A model generated the notes under the pieces. The model was not told the origin of the DNA. It searched no databases and was given only the letters and a program-made list of their open reading frames with translations. From Lentisphaerae bacterium GWF2_57_35 (lineage in GTDB: Bacteria > Verrucomicrobiota > Kiritimatiellia > CAIQIC01 > GWF2-57-35): DNA of 64,000 nt. The translations under genes were made by a program, and so were the position numbers. The stretch covers positions 1 to 64,000 of the forward strand of contig MHBK01000035.1 of the NCBI GenBank assembly GCA_001804865.1. Direction: 5' to 3'. Below, piece by piece: positions 54,704 to 62,220 of the stretch. The stretch's first letter is position 1, and every line of letters begins with the position of its first letter.

Positions 54704-56134
54704 TTAACTGCCCAACAGCGTTCGAACCACATCGGCCGCGGTGAAATCCGGTTGCTCCGCGGAGCAAAAGCGTCCGATGCCGACGTAATCGTCGCCCAAG
54801 GTAATCAGGGGCAGTTCCGTGGAGCCGTCCGCCAAATGCTGAGGCATGCCCACATTGGAAACCAACGCATTACAGAGGCACTTGCGGCCTTCCAAGCTGG
54901 CCGGTTTTCCGCCTTTGGCCAGATAGGCTTTTTCCGGTTCGGCCGCACAGCGATAGCCGATGGAACCGTCTTCGCGCCGATAGGCCTCGCGCAGGAATCC
55001 CAAATCGCACACGCGACGGCGCTTATTATAAACATCAGGCTCAGAAAGCGTCCCTTCCAACTCCGCCACTTTGAAGGGAAATCCCGTCGGAGAGGCCTTG
55101 GGATCGGTAAAGACTTTGGCTTCCCCAAGGAAGGCCTTGCGAATGAGTTCTCTTCGAAATTCCGGGGTCAGGCCCGATTCCACGCACAGGGCGAACGGCG
55201 TGCCGACTTGCACGCCGGAAGCTCCTGCCGCCAAGGCCTCTTTCATACGGTCCGGAGCGCCGTAGGAACCCGCCAGCCAAAAAGGAAGACCTATCTCGCG
55301 AATGACATCCATGTTCACAGCATCCCGGGGGCCATAGATGGGCTGTCCGTCTTCGGTAAGTTTCAGAGCCCCTCGCGGCGGCGCATTATGCCCGCCGGCC
55401 ATGGGACCTTCGATGATAAACCCATGAATCGCTTCCTTGGCCCGGCGCACCAACACCGTGGCCAGGACATCCGACGAGATGATGGGAAGAAATGCCGGAC
55501 GCATTAGGGGCGCCAACAGATAATCTTCTTCAATGAAAGCAGCGGGATCGAAAGTCATCCGATATGCTTCCCCCGACTTCGCCCCAACGATATTGACGGC
55601 ATAGGAAGCCGGTTGATGTTCGGCCAGCGCACTTAAGGCATTGGGAAATTCCAGCGGAATGCCCGCCCCGACAATCACCACCGCCACCCCGGCCAGCATG
55701 GCGCCGTAGAGCGAGGGCAAATGCGGCATCTGAATCTTTTCAAGGAAGTTAATGCCTACCAAGCCGTTATGATCTTCTTTGGCCAAAAAAACTTCCACAA
55801 AGTTGGCGGCAATGCAAAGCTCGTGGGAAAAATGAAAACCTTCGACCGTATGCATCTTGGCCGGGTGATACGGGGCATCCGGCTTGCGGCCGCCCGGGAT
55901 AAAATACGCGTCAATAATCCGTCGGGCCATTTTTTGAAAGGGAAATTGGTCCAGCGCCCGGCGCACGTGACCTTCCACATCGCCATCCTGAAGCCTTCGG
56001 CATAAGATTTGATCCAAAGCGGTACCCGCCACTACGCCGAGTTGCCCTAACCGTGAAACGGCTTTGGCTAATCGCCAGTTGGATACGCCCGCCCCCATTC
56101 CGCCCTGTATAACTATAGGTATTTTGATACTCAC
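54704..56134 (-). CDS. Nitronate monooxygenase-like FMN oxidoreductase
   Basis: The protein has 476 residues. It is a TIM-barrel flavoprotein of the 2-nitropropane dioxygenase/PfaD group: 'IPIVIQGGMGAGVSNWRLAKAVSR' at the N-terminus, a mid-region 'IIEGPMAGGHNAPPRG' and 'GLPFWLAGSYGAPDRMKEALAAGASGVQVGTPFAL'. The long C-terminus with a cysteine pair (CLCNAL) is typical of the larger subgroup. True substrate is uncertain: nitronates or a quinone/enoyl reduction. It follows the aguA operon on the same strand after a 111-bp gap and may be independent. Confidence 0.85.
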   Translation of the reverse strand: MSIKIPIVIQGGMGAGVSNWRLAKAVSRLGQLGVVAGTALDQILCRRLQDGDVEGHVRRALDQFPFQKMARRIIDAYFIPGGRKPDAPYHPAKMHTVEGFHFSHELCIAANFVEVFLAKEDHNGLVGINFLEKIQMPHLPSLYGAMLAGVAVVIVGAGIPLEFPNALSALAEHQPASYAVNIVGAKSGEAYRMTFDPAAFIEEDYLLAPLMRPAFLPIISSDVLATVLVRRAKEAIHGFIIEGPMAGGHNAPPRGALKLTEDGQPIYGPRDAVNMDVIREIGLPFWLAGSYGAPDRMKEALAAGASGVQVGTPFALCVESGLTPEFRRELIRKAFLGEAKVFTDPKASPTGFPFKVAELEGTLSEPDVYNKRRRVCDLGFLREAYRREDGSIGYRCAAEPEKAYLAKGGKPASLEGRKCLCNALVSNVGMPQHLADGSTELPLITLGDDYVGIGRFCSAEQPDFTAADVVRTLLGS

Positions 56135-56245
56135 TGAGAGCAGTCTGCCTGAGCTTTGCCAAAATTGCGAACTCTATTCCAAATATTTACGATAAATCTG
56201 TCCGATGCCTGGATTTCTAAACGTTTTCCCATCCGTGTTGTTCCC

Positions 56246-57325
56246 TCATGCGGGTTGCTGCTGCGTAAGGCAATGGATGGCGCCGAGGCCCAGGACCAAA
56301 TCGACCGCATGAATGCCGCAAACTTGCCGATCCGGGAACAAATCCCCGATCATTCCCAAGGCCATGCGATCGGCCGGATCGTTGAAAGTGGGCGCCAGCA
56401 CAACGGAATTGGCGATATAGAAATTGGCATAACTGGCCGGCAGCCGGCGTCCATCGAAATACAACGGCGCCGGCATGGGCAACCGGACGATTTCCATGCG
56501 GCTGCCGTCCTCCAAGCGCGCCTGCTCCAAGCGTTCGCGGTTTTCTTCCAATAGCCGATAATTGGCGTCGCGCACATTTTTCTCGTGGCAAAGGACAACC
56601 GTTCTCGGCCCGACAAAGCGGCATAAATCGTCTACATGGCCATGCGTGTCTTCGTCCCCGACAATGCCCTTGCCCAGCCAGATGATGTTGCTCAGGCCCA
56701 ACGCTTCGCTCAACACGCCTTCAATGTCCTTTCGCGAAAGCCCCGGATTCCGCACCTGGCGCTTCTGATCCAGCAAGCATTCCTCCGTGGTCAGCAAGGA
56801 GCCCATGCCATTGACGTCGATCGCCCCGCCTTCCAAAACAAAGGGCCGATCGCCATGAAGGACTTCTATCTTTTCGATTTCAAGCTTGCGGGAGATTTTT
56901 TCAGGCACGGCATTATCGCGAGTCCAATCGACAAACTTGGCCCAGCCGTTAAAATGAAAATGCGCCATGACCAGCCCGGCGCCAGGCCCTCGTCGACGAA
57001 TAAATATGGGCCCGTAATCCCGCACCCAACTCCGATCGGTTTTAAAGCGGAAAAATTCCACCCGGTGCAGCTCGACTCCACTCGACTGCAAAATGGACCG
57101 GGCCTTGTTCTCGTGCGCCTGGTTATTGACCAGAATCCGAACCACTTCGCCGGGAGCGAGTTTTCGCACCATCTCCCCAAACACCCAGGGAATAACGCCC
57201 ATTTTTGCCGGCCAATCAGCCGGATTATGCGGCCAACTCAACCAAGTCGCCTCATGCGGCGCCCATTCGGCCGGCATGCACCATTTCTGCTCAATGTTTG
57301 CGTTGTCGACGGACCTTCGTATCAT
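56246..57325 (-). CDS. aguA: Agmatine deiminase
   Basis: The protein has 359 residues. It converts agmatine to N-carbamoylputrescine and ammonia. Signature parts of the porphyromonas-type PAD family: 'PAEWAPHEATWLSWPHNPADWP', 'DRSWVRDYGPIFIRR', 'LEGGAIDVNGMGSLLTTEECLL', 'GDEDTHGHVDDLCRFV' and the catalytic Cys in 'GAIHCLTQQ' close to the C-terminus. The start overlaps the end of aguB by 4 bp, so the two steps of the pathway are translationally coupled. Confidence 0.96.
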   Translation of the reverse strand: MIRRSVDNANIEQKWCMPAEWAPHEATWLSWPHNPADWPAKMGVIPWVFGEMVRKLAPGEVVRILVNNQAHENKARSILQSSGVELHRVEFFRFKTDRSWVRDYGPIFIRRRGPGAGLVMAHFHFNGWAKFVDWTRDNAVPEKISRKLEIEKIEVLHGDRPFVLEGGAIDVNGMGSLLTTEECLLDQKRQVRNPGLSRKDIEGVLSEALGLSNIIWLGKGIVGDEDTHGHVDDLCRFVGPRTVVLCHEKNVRDANYRLLEENRERLEQARLEDGSRMEIVRLPMPAPLYFDGRRLPASYANFYIANSVVLAPTFNDPADRMALGMIGDLFPDRQVCGIHAVDLVLGLGAIHCLTQQQPA

Positions 57326-58215
57326 CGGCGATCTCCCAAGTAACGGGCGTGAAGCCCCTCATAAGCATCGATTCGCCGATCCCGGAAAAAGGGCCAGCAT
57401 CGGCGGATGTTTTCCAAATGCGCAGGATCGACGAGACCCAGCAGAATTTCTTCCCGATCGATCGGGGCGTCGGCCAGCAAAACGCCCTGGGGATCTGCAA
57501 TAAACGACGAACCCCAGAACTCCAAGCCCACTCCATCGGGCGAGGGCTTTTCATGGCCCGTTCGATTGACGGCGGCCACATAAATTCCATTGGCCACGGC
57601 ATGCCCGCGCTGAACCAACCGCCAGGCTTCCCGCTGGCGTTCGCCCAATAAAGATTTTTCGTGAGGATGCCAGCCGATGGCGGTCGGGTAAAACAACGCC
57701 AAGGCGCCCTGCAGCGCCATCAGACGAGCTGCTTCAGGAAACCATTGATCCCAGCAAACCAGCACGCCAATCCGCCCCAACGAAGTGTCGATGGCCTTGA
57801 ATCCCAGATCTCCCGGCGTGAAATAGTATTTCTCGTAATAGCACGGATCGTCTGGAATATGCATTTTTCGATACGTTCCGCACATCGTTCCATCCACGTC
57901 AAAAACAACGGCCGTATTGTGATAGAGCCCTGGTCCGCGACGTTCGAAAACCGATGTAATCAATACCGCCTTCAGACGAGCCGCCGCCGCCGACAAGGCT
58001 TGTGTCGTCGGCCCTGGAATGGACTCGGCCCAATCGAAGCAGGCCGGATCTTCTTGCTGGCAGAAATAGTGCGTTTTAAAGAGTTCCGGCAGGCAAATCA
58101 TCCGGGCGCCCTGTTTTGCAGCTTGTTCGATCAGTTCCAACCCATGACGAAGATTCCGGGACGGATCGTCCGTCATCGACATTTGCACAAGCGCTATGGG
58201 AAATGGCGTTGTCAT
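57322..58215 (-). CDS. aguB: N-carbamoylputrescine amidase
   Basis: The protein has 297 residues of the nitrilase (CN hydrolase) fold. The catalytic triad is visible: Glu in 'MICLPELFKTHYF', Lys in 'YRKMHIPDDPCYYEKYYF' and Cys in 'IGVLVCWDQWFPEAARL'. The 'HIPD...YEKYYFTPGD' stretch is characteristic of AguB. It hydrolyses N-carbamoylputrescine to putrescine, CO2 and ammonia. It lies between aguA and the C26 hydrolase with 4-bp overlaps on both sides. Confidence 0.96.
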   Translation of the reverse strand: MTTPFPIALVQMSMTDDPSRNLRHGLELIEQAAKQGARMICLPELFKTHYFCQQEDPACFDWAESIPGPTTQALSAAAARLKAVLITSVFERRGPGLYHNTAVVFDVDGTMCGTYRKMHIPDDPCYYEKYYFTPGDLGFKAIDTSLGRIGVLVCWDQWFPEAARLMALQGALALFYPTAIGWHPHEKSLLGERQREAWRLVQRGHAVANGIYVAAVNRTGHEKPSPDGVGLEFWGSSFIADPQGVLLADAPIDREEILLGLVDPAHLENIRRCWPFFRDRRIDAYEGLHARYLGDRR

Positions 58216-58925
58216 GTTCTTTTCTTGCTTGAAGACAGGGCAACCCAGTATTGCAGCAGCCCCAGAGACGCCGGATGCTCCCGCGGCTGCATACGCTCAG
58301 GATGCCACTGAACCGCGCGAAGCGGGCTGCCGTGCACCGATCCTTCCACCGCTTCAATCACGCCATCGACCGACCACGCACAGGCGACCAAGCCGGCGCC
58401 GATGGCCTGGGGATTAATGGCCTGGTGATGGGCGCTATTGACGTCCAAAGCTTGTCCGAGCTTTTCCCCCATCGCCGTTTCCGGAATCCATCGGATGGAA
58501 TGCACGACATCCTGGGAACCTTTATGGTTTGTCAGCACCTCCGGCGGCAGGTGTTGAAGCAATTTGCCGCCCAACGCCACATTCAAAATTTGCTGTCCCC
58601 GGCAAACGCCAAAGATGGGTTTCTTGGCCTTTAAAAAGCGTTCGATTAGTTTCAGTTCCATCGCATCGCGAGCCGGGGAAACATCGTCCGTTTCCGGACG
58701 TTTCGGTTCGTTATAAAGCGAAGGCTCCACATCTCCGCCTCCGGTCAACAACAACGCAGCCCACGTACTTGCCGTTGGCGGAACCTCGTTTTCGGGGAGA
58801 AATAGATGCCCCTCAACGTTCTCACGGCTCAACCAATCGACATATCGCTGCGTCGATTCCGACTTTTCTTTTGCTGTGACCAACCATTTCATCGTTAAGC
58901 CAATGTACCTTATGCCTTCCCGCAT
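58212..58925 (-). CDS. C26-type gamma-glutamyl hydrolase (class I GATase fold)
   Basis: The protein has about 237 residues from ATG 58925, which keeps the family's N-terminal 'IGLT' strand; ATG 58892 would lose it. Triad residues: Cys in 'IFGVCRGQQILNVALGG', His in 'AVQWHPERMQ' and the following Glu. The family includes PuuD, which removes gamma-glutamyl from gamma-glutamyl-GABA in putrescine breakdown. Position at the head of the aguB-aguA operon fits polyamine metabolism. The family is broad, so the exact substrate is inferred. It is divergent from the metallo-hydrolase gene. Confidence 0.85.
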   Translation of the reverse strand: MREGIRYIGLTMKWLVTAKEKSESTQRYVDWLSRENVEGHLFLPENEVPPTASTWAALLLTGGGDVEPSLYNEPKRPETDDVSPARDAMELKLIERFLKAKKPIFGVCRGQQILNVALGGKLLQHLPPEVLTNHKGSQDVVHSIRWIPETAMGEKLGQALDVNSAHHQAINPQAIGAGLVACAWSVDGVIEAVEGSVHGSPLRAVQWHPERMQPREHPASLGLLQYWVALSSSKKRT

Positions 58926-58952
58926 GACAAAGTTTTCCGCTCTTGACCTGCC

Positions 58953-58966
58953 GCGATATTTATCGC
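58953..58966. promoter_or_regulatory. Inverted repeat in the divergent aguBA / hydrolase promoter region
   Basis: GCGATA-TT-TATCGC sits in the 52-bp gap between two divergent start codons (58925 and 58978). Position and symmetry suggest a shared operator or a stem in the leader. Confidence 0.4.
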
Positions 58967-58977
58967 AAAACGCGGCC

Positions 58978-59610
58978 ATGCAAATCGAATCGATTATTGT
59001 CGGACCTTTTGAAGTGAACTGTTATCTGGCGCGGCAGGAGGGCGAATCCTCCGCCTTGGTCGTGGACCCCGGCGCGGAATCCGCCTTGATTCTTAGGGAA
59101 CTCGCCCGTCGCCGCTTACAGCCGGCCGCCTACTTGCTTACGCACGGTCATGTCGATCACCTCAGCGCCTTGGAGGATATCTGCCGAAAGCATCCGGCGC
59201 CGGTATACATGAGCCGACAGGATGCCGCCTGGGCTTTTTTGCCGGTCAATCGGTACCCACCCTACTATGACGCGCCTCAGAAGGCGCCGGAGGTGATCGT
59301 TACTTTCGAGCAGGACGGACAATCCATTACAGCGGCTGGCCTGACCTGGCAGGTCATCGAAACCCCGGGCCACTCTCCGGGCGGAGTCTGCTATTTCTTC
59401 CCCGACGCCAACGTGCTGATCTCCGGCGACACGCTCTTCCAGAATTCGGTCGGCCGTACCGACTTGCCGGGCGGCGACCCCCGCGTTCTTACGCAATCGC
59501 TGAAAAAGCTGGCCCAACTTCCTCCGCAAACCGTCGTCTACCCCGGTCACGGTCCTTCCACGACGATCCACGACGAAAAGCAGAACAATTTCTTCTTCCG
59601 CTTTCGTTAA
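58978..59610 (+). CDS. Metallo-beta-lactamase-fold hydrolase (glyoxalase II-like)
   Basis: The protein has 210 residues. Metal ligands are complete: 'THGHVDHLSAL' (HxHxDH), His in 'ETPGHSPGGVCYF', Asp in 'ISGDTLFQNSVGRTD' and His in 'YPGHGPSTT'. The 'GRTDLPGGD' stretch is characteristic of the YcbL/glyoxalase-II-like hydroxyacylglutathione hydrolase group. ATG 58978 starts the conserved 'ESIIVGPFEVNCYLA'. It is monocistronic, and its stop converges with the PIN toxin gene 7 bp away. Confidence 0.9.
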   Translation: MQIESIIVGPFEVNCYLARQEGESSALVVDPGAESALILRELARRRLQPAAYLLTHGHVDHLSALEDICRKHPAPVYMSRQDAAWAFLPVNRYPPYYDAPQKAPEVIVTFEQDGQSITAAGLTWQVIETPGHSPGGVCYFFPDANVLISGDTLFQNSVGRTDLPGGDPRVLTQSLKKLAQLPPQTVVYPGHGPSTTIHDEKQNNFFFRFR

Positions 59611-59617
59611 AGGGAAT

Positions 59618-60088
59618 TTAGTTTGAACGTTTTTGCCGTGTCCGATAGACCGGCTGAGCTTCTCGAACACGTCCCTCGCTGGATGGCCGGGTGGCAAAAT
59701 CCTTCATGCTCACGGCAATTCCGGGAAACATTCGCTGAAGTTCGCCATCTTCGGTGACGCACATCACGCCCATTTCCATGGCGAGGGCGATGAAATTTGC
59801 GTCATAGCCTGTGATTCGATAGCGGCTCGACAGCTCGATAACTTTCTCCGGACTTGGTTCGTGCTCGTTTTCGGCCATCTGGGTCGATATCGTCCTCCAC
59901 GCCGCCATCGCGGCCTCCGGCGTGAGCTGTCGCGCCCAGATGGTCTTGGCCAGAATATTCTGGAACTCGTACCGCCACAAAGGAGGCGCAATCCACAGCG
60001 GGTCCAGCTCCTCCACCTGTTCGGCCGCCCGCGTTTGAACGCTCGTCAGATTACGGGCCGCCAACACGTTCGAGTCCACCACGATCAC
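59618..60088 (-). CDS. PIN-domain toxin (VapC-like RNase)
   Basis: The protein has 156 residues. It has the four PIN acidic positions: Asp in 'MIVVDSNVLAA', Glu in 'WRYEFQNIL', Asp in 'ITGYDANFIALAM' and Asp in 'CVTEDGEL'. VapC toxins cut tRNA or rRNA. Its start overlaps the antitoxin gene by 4 bp. The C-terminal tail ('RREAQPVYRTRQKRSN'-like, basic) is slightly longer than usual. Confidence 0.9.
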   Translation of the reverse strand: MIVVDSNVLAARNLTSVQTRAAEQVEELDPLWIAPPLWRYEFQNILAKTIWARQLTPEAAMAAWRTISTQMAENEHEPSPEKVIELSSRYRITGYDANFIALAMEMGVMCVTEDGELQRMFPGIAVSMKDFATRPSSEGRVREAQPVYRTRQKRSN

Positions 60089-60303
60089 GGCCGCCCCTCT
60101 TTCTTGGCCTGGTCTATGAACTTCTTCGCCAATGGGGTTCGTGTTTTCACGGGCGCTCCAAAATGCACGGGACGGAACTTCCGCATGCGTTCTTCGAAGA
60201 GAACGATGACCTGTTGCGTCATGGAGCGGCGATTTACCGCCGCTTCATGCTTCAGCCATTCGTGTATGTCGGACGGCAATTCCTTAATCAGTAAAGCGGG
60301 CAT
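60085..60303 (-). CDS. Ribbon-helix-helix antitoxin (FitA/Arc-like)
   Basis: The protein has 72 residues. The N-terminus is a short beta strand and helix-turn-helix of the Arc/FitA type ('ALLIKELPSDIHEWLKHEAAVNRRSMTQQVIVLFEERM'), which binds its own promoter. The tail should wrap the PIN toxin encoded next. GAGGTAAC precedes ATG 60303. Confidence 0.88.
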   Translation of the reverse strand: MPALLIKELPSDIHEWLKHEAAVNRRSMTQQVIVLFEERMRKFRPVHFGAPVKTRTPLAKKFIDQAKKEGRP

Positions 60304-60335
60304 ACGTTACCTCTATGGGTTATCGTTTCGCTATA

Positions 60336-60365
60336 ACAGTACTAACCCTAATGCGTTTTTGTCAA
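60336..60365 (-). promoter_or_regulatory. Promoter of the toxin-antitoxin pair
   Basis: On the minus strand TTGACA (complement of 60360-60365) is followed after 18 bp by TACTGT (complement of 60336-60341). Just downstream lies a partial inverted repeat, GTTAT...ATAAC (within 60319-60338), a likely antitoxin operator. Confidence 0.5.
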
Positions 60366-60377
60366 GCAAGGCCGGAA

Positions 60378-60516
60378 CGGGTGCAGCCCGACACTGCCGC
60401 AGATTGTATGGGGAAAAGAAGGCGCTCAGCGGAGTGAGCGCCCTACCCACGGCAAAGAAAGGTAGGGACGGCGCTCCGTCGCCGTCCGCTGTTGCGGCCG
60501 TGTCAGGATGCACCCG
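60378..60516. mobile_element. 139-bp miniature inverted-repeat element with target duplication, copy 2
   Basis: The left end (60378-60400, CGGGTGCAGCCCGACACTGC...) and the reverse complement of the right end (60494-60516, CGGGTGCATCCTGACACGGC...) match at 20 of 23 positions. GGCCGGAA flanks both sides (60370-60377 and 60517-60524), an 8-bp target duplication. Inside are two hairpins: GCGCTCA-gcggag-TGAGCGC and GGACGGCG-ctccgt-CGCCGTCC. It is the same length as the copy at 32817. It has no coding capacity and sits between the toxin-antitoxin and DprA-like genes. Confidence 0.9.
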
Positions 60517-60531
60517 GGCCGGAACGCGGTT

Positions 60532-61053
60532 TTACGCCAGAAACTTGAAACCCATATCCGCTAAATTGGCGGTTCTTGGATCGTCGAATGTGAAGCAGGG
60601 CTTTCCCAGTTTGACTGCATGCCGACAAAACGCTTCGGTCTTGCTTCCCAATGCCGCGTAAGCAACAACAATCTTTGTCGCCCACTGCGCAACAACTTGA
60701 TTGCGATGGGCGGAAGTTTCCTGGGTGGCGCGTTTCGTCTTGGAGTCGAACGGCGAAAGCAAAAGCAGCCGGCCTTCATCGAGGGGCTGTCGGAATTCGA
60801 CAGGAATTCGTTTAGGCAGGTTCCGGGCCAACACCATACAGACCGGCGTCTGCGAACGGAGCAAAACTTTAAGAACTTCGCGCTCGACCGGGGAATGAAA
60901 CCCTCCGATCACCGGCTGATTCTCCGCCCGCCACCGTTGCGCCAAGTCATAGGCTTTCAGAATCAGGTTGCCGGGGCAGCGGATGGAACAGAAGAAGGCA
61001 GTGGATGGTAGATCCTGTATGCTTTCACTTCCGATTTTTTGAAGAAGGGCCAT
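60532..61053 (-). CDS. DprA-like (SMF Rossmann) protein in a defence-type context
   Basis: The protein has 173 residues. It resembles the Rossmann core of DprA/SMF: 'PVIGGFHSPVEREVLKVLLRS' (binding loop), 'RLLLLSPF', 'RNQVVAQWATKIVVAYAALGSKTEAFCRHA'. Full DprA is about 300-380 residues with a winged helix. Here only the core is present, so a role in natural transformation is unlikely. Short DprA-like/LOG-like folds occur in nucleotide-signal and defence gene clusters. It follows the unknown gene at 61068 by 14 bp, which suggests it belongs to the cassette upstream. Confidence 0.75.
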   Translation of the reverse strand: MALLQKIGSESIQDLPSTAFFCSIRCPGNLILKAYDLAQRWRAENQPVIGGFHSPVEREVLKVLLRSQTPVCMVLARNLPKRIPVEFRQPLDEGRLLLLSPFDSKTKRATQETSAHRNQVVAQWATKIVVAYAALGSKTEAFCRHAVKLGKPCFTFDDPRTANLADMGFKFLA

Positions 61054-61067
61054 CTTCTAAAATTCTT

Positions 61068-61574
61068 TTACTTATGAAGTGGCGCTGCTTTTTGGGCAAC
61101 AGAAAAAATGGCATCCAGTTTGCTGCGCACTTCGCTTTCGATGTTCCGAGGATCAAGGAAATTCGCAAGTTTATAATACTCATTCTTGCGTAACGTTAGA
61201 GACACTCCAAGCCGCTGAGAATAGTCTTTAAATAGCGGATCGAGAAAATCGTCCGTTGCCTTAATAGCCGCCGACCATGGCGACGGGCGCCCCAGTTTTT
61301 CAAGCGCAGCGGAGACTTCATGAATAGATTCTTTCATGGCTTGGATACGGCGTTTTTGTTCTGCCATACCAAATAAATCATCGTCCGCATTTGAACGGCT
61401 AAGTCCCATCCGATACTGTATATCGTAATCGACGATGAAATCCAATTCCTCGGCCCTAACAAAGGATGGCCCTTCAAAATCTTCAAACAAAATGATTGCA
61501 TCGCACTCACACTTGTATTTATGTGTCTTCAGCGACCAGAGCGGTTCGGACCTCTTCCGTTCCCGTGTTATCAA
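61068..61574 (-). CDS. Unknown cassette protein, possible frameshift near its start
   Basis: The long frame gives 168 residues from a TTG codon with no good ribosome site. It contains 'THKYKCECDAIILFEDFEGP', a coiled or helical middle ('QKRRIQAMKESIHEVSAALEKLG') and a C-terminal helix. I do not recognise a family. A different frame starts at ATG 61602 with GAAGGA at ideal spacing, 12 bp after the previous gene, but stops at 61519 after 27 codons (MDQIKEAARVDNTGTEEV...). Joining the two needs one base shift between about 61530 and 61600. Either the gene is broken, or the sequence has an error, or translation starts at TTG 61574. Confidence 0.6.
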   Translation of the reverse strand: MITRERKRSEPLWSLKTHKYKCECDAIILFEDFEGPSFVRAEELDFIVDYDIQYRMGLSRSNADDDLFGMAEQKRRIQAMKESIHEVSAALEKLGRPSPWSAAIKATDDFLDPLFKDYSQRLGVSLTLRKNEYYKLANFLDPRNIESEVRSKLDAIFSVAQKAAPLHK

Positions 61575-61614
61575 CCCTGGCCGCTTCTTTTATTTGATCC
61601 ATGCGGTAGTTCCT

Positions 61615-62220
61615 TCATAACACGTCCGTCAACTTGGCTTCAAAGCGCCGAAATGACTCCGAGCGGCGGAGGCGATTAAGGTCGGCGGCCTGAATAATCT
61701 TGAAAGCGTGATCGCGATCTATGTACTTACGGAATCGCGTCTCGCGAAAGAACCGATTCAACGCCGATTCAGGATCCCTGACAGAATCCGGATGCTTGCA
61801 GCGAGGGACCAAGACTTTGTGAGCTCCTGTGGACAAGAAATCGGCCACAGCCTGATTGTCCGCCAGAACCCATGCTTCCACCATTTTTTCGATGCAAACC
61901 AAGGTCACACGTCCGTCCGAAGGATCTATTCCGGCCAGCTGTAACGACTCTTTGATTTCTTCCTTGTCATCGTGACGACAGCCTTTGCCCTCATACTCGC
62001 CCCAGGCCGGCAGGAGATCCCAGACGATGATCACACGCTGACAGCCGGAATCAAGCAACCCTTTTGCCCATCTACCGCAATCCGTTCTCAACCGTCGCTT
62101 ACTGTCAAGCGGCACAGGGGGGACGACCTCTAAATCGGGTGCTATCTTTTTCGCAAGCCAAGGCACCACTCGCGTTTCTGCGCCCTGGGGCCCGCACTCC
62201 AGGATAAAGCCAACTTTCAC
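61615..62220 (-). CDS. DUF4276 (TOPRIM-like) protein
   Basis: The protein has 201 residues from GTG 62220, which overlaps the stop of the ATPase gene (GTGA) and has GGGGGAAAG upstream. DUF4276-type features: 'VGFILECGPQGAETRVVPWLAKK' at the N-terminus (Glu in the strand-loop), 'RVIIVWDLLPAW' with a conserved Asp, and 'VTLVCIEKMVEAWVLADNQAV' (Glu). DUF4276 is related to the TOPRIM fold of OLD-family nucleases and commonly sits after an AAA ATPase in defence islands. I infer an effector nuclease activated by the ATPase. Confidence 0.82.
   Translation of the reverse strand: MKVGFILECGPQGAETRVVPWLAKKIAPDLEVVPPVPLDSKRRLRTDCGRWAKGLLDSGCQRVIIVWDLLPAWGEYEGKGCRHDDKEEIKESLQLAGIDPSDGRVTLVCIEKMVEAWVLADNQAVADFLSTGAHKVLVPRCKHPDSVRDPESALNRFFRETRFRKYIDRDHAFKIIQAADLNRLRRSESFRRFEAKLTDVL

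Noticed and set aside
58876..58977. Upstream start for the metallo-hydrolase at 58876
   Set aside because: It would add 34 residues not seen in the family and overlap the divergent hydrolase gene. ATG 58978 starts the conserved strand.
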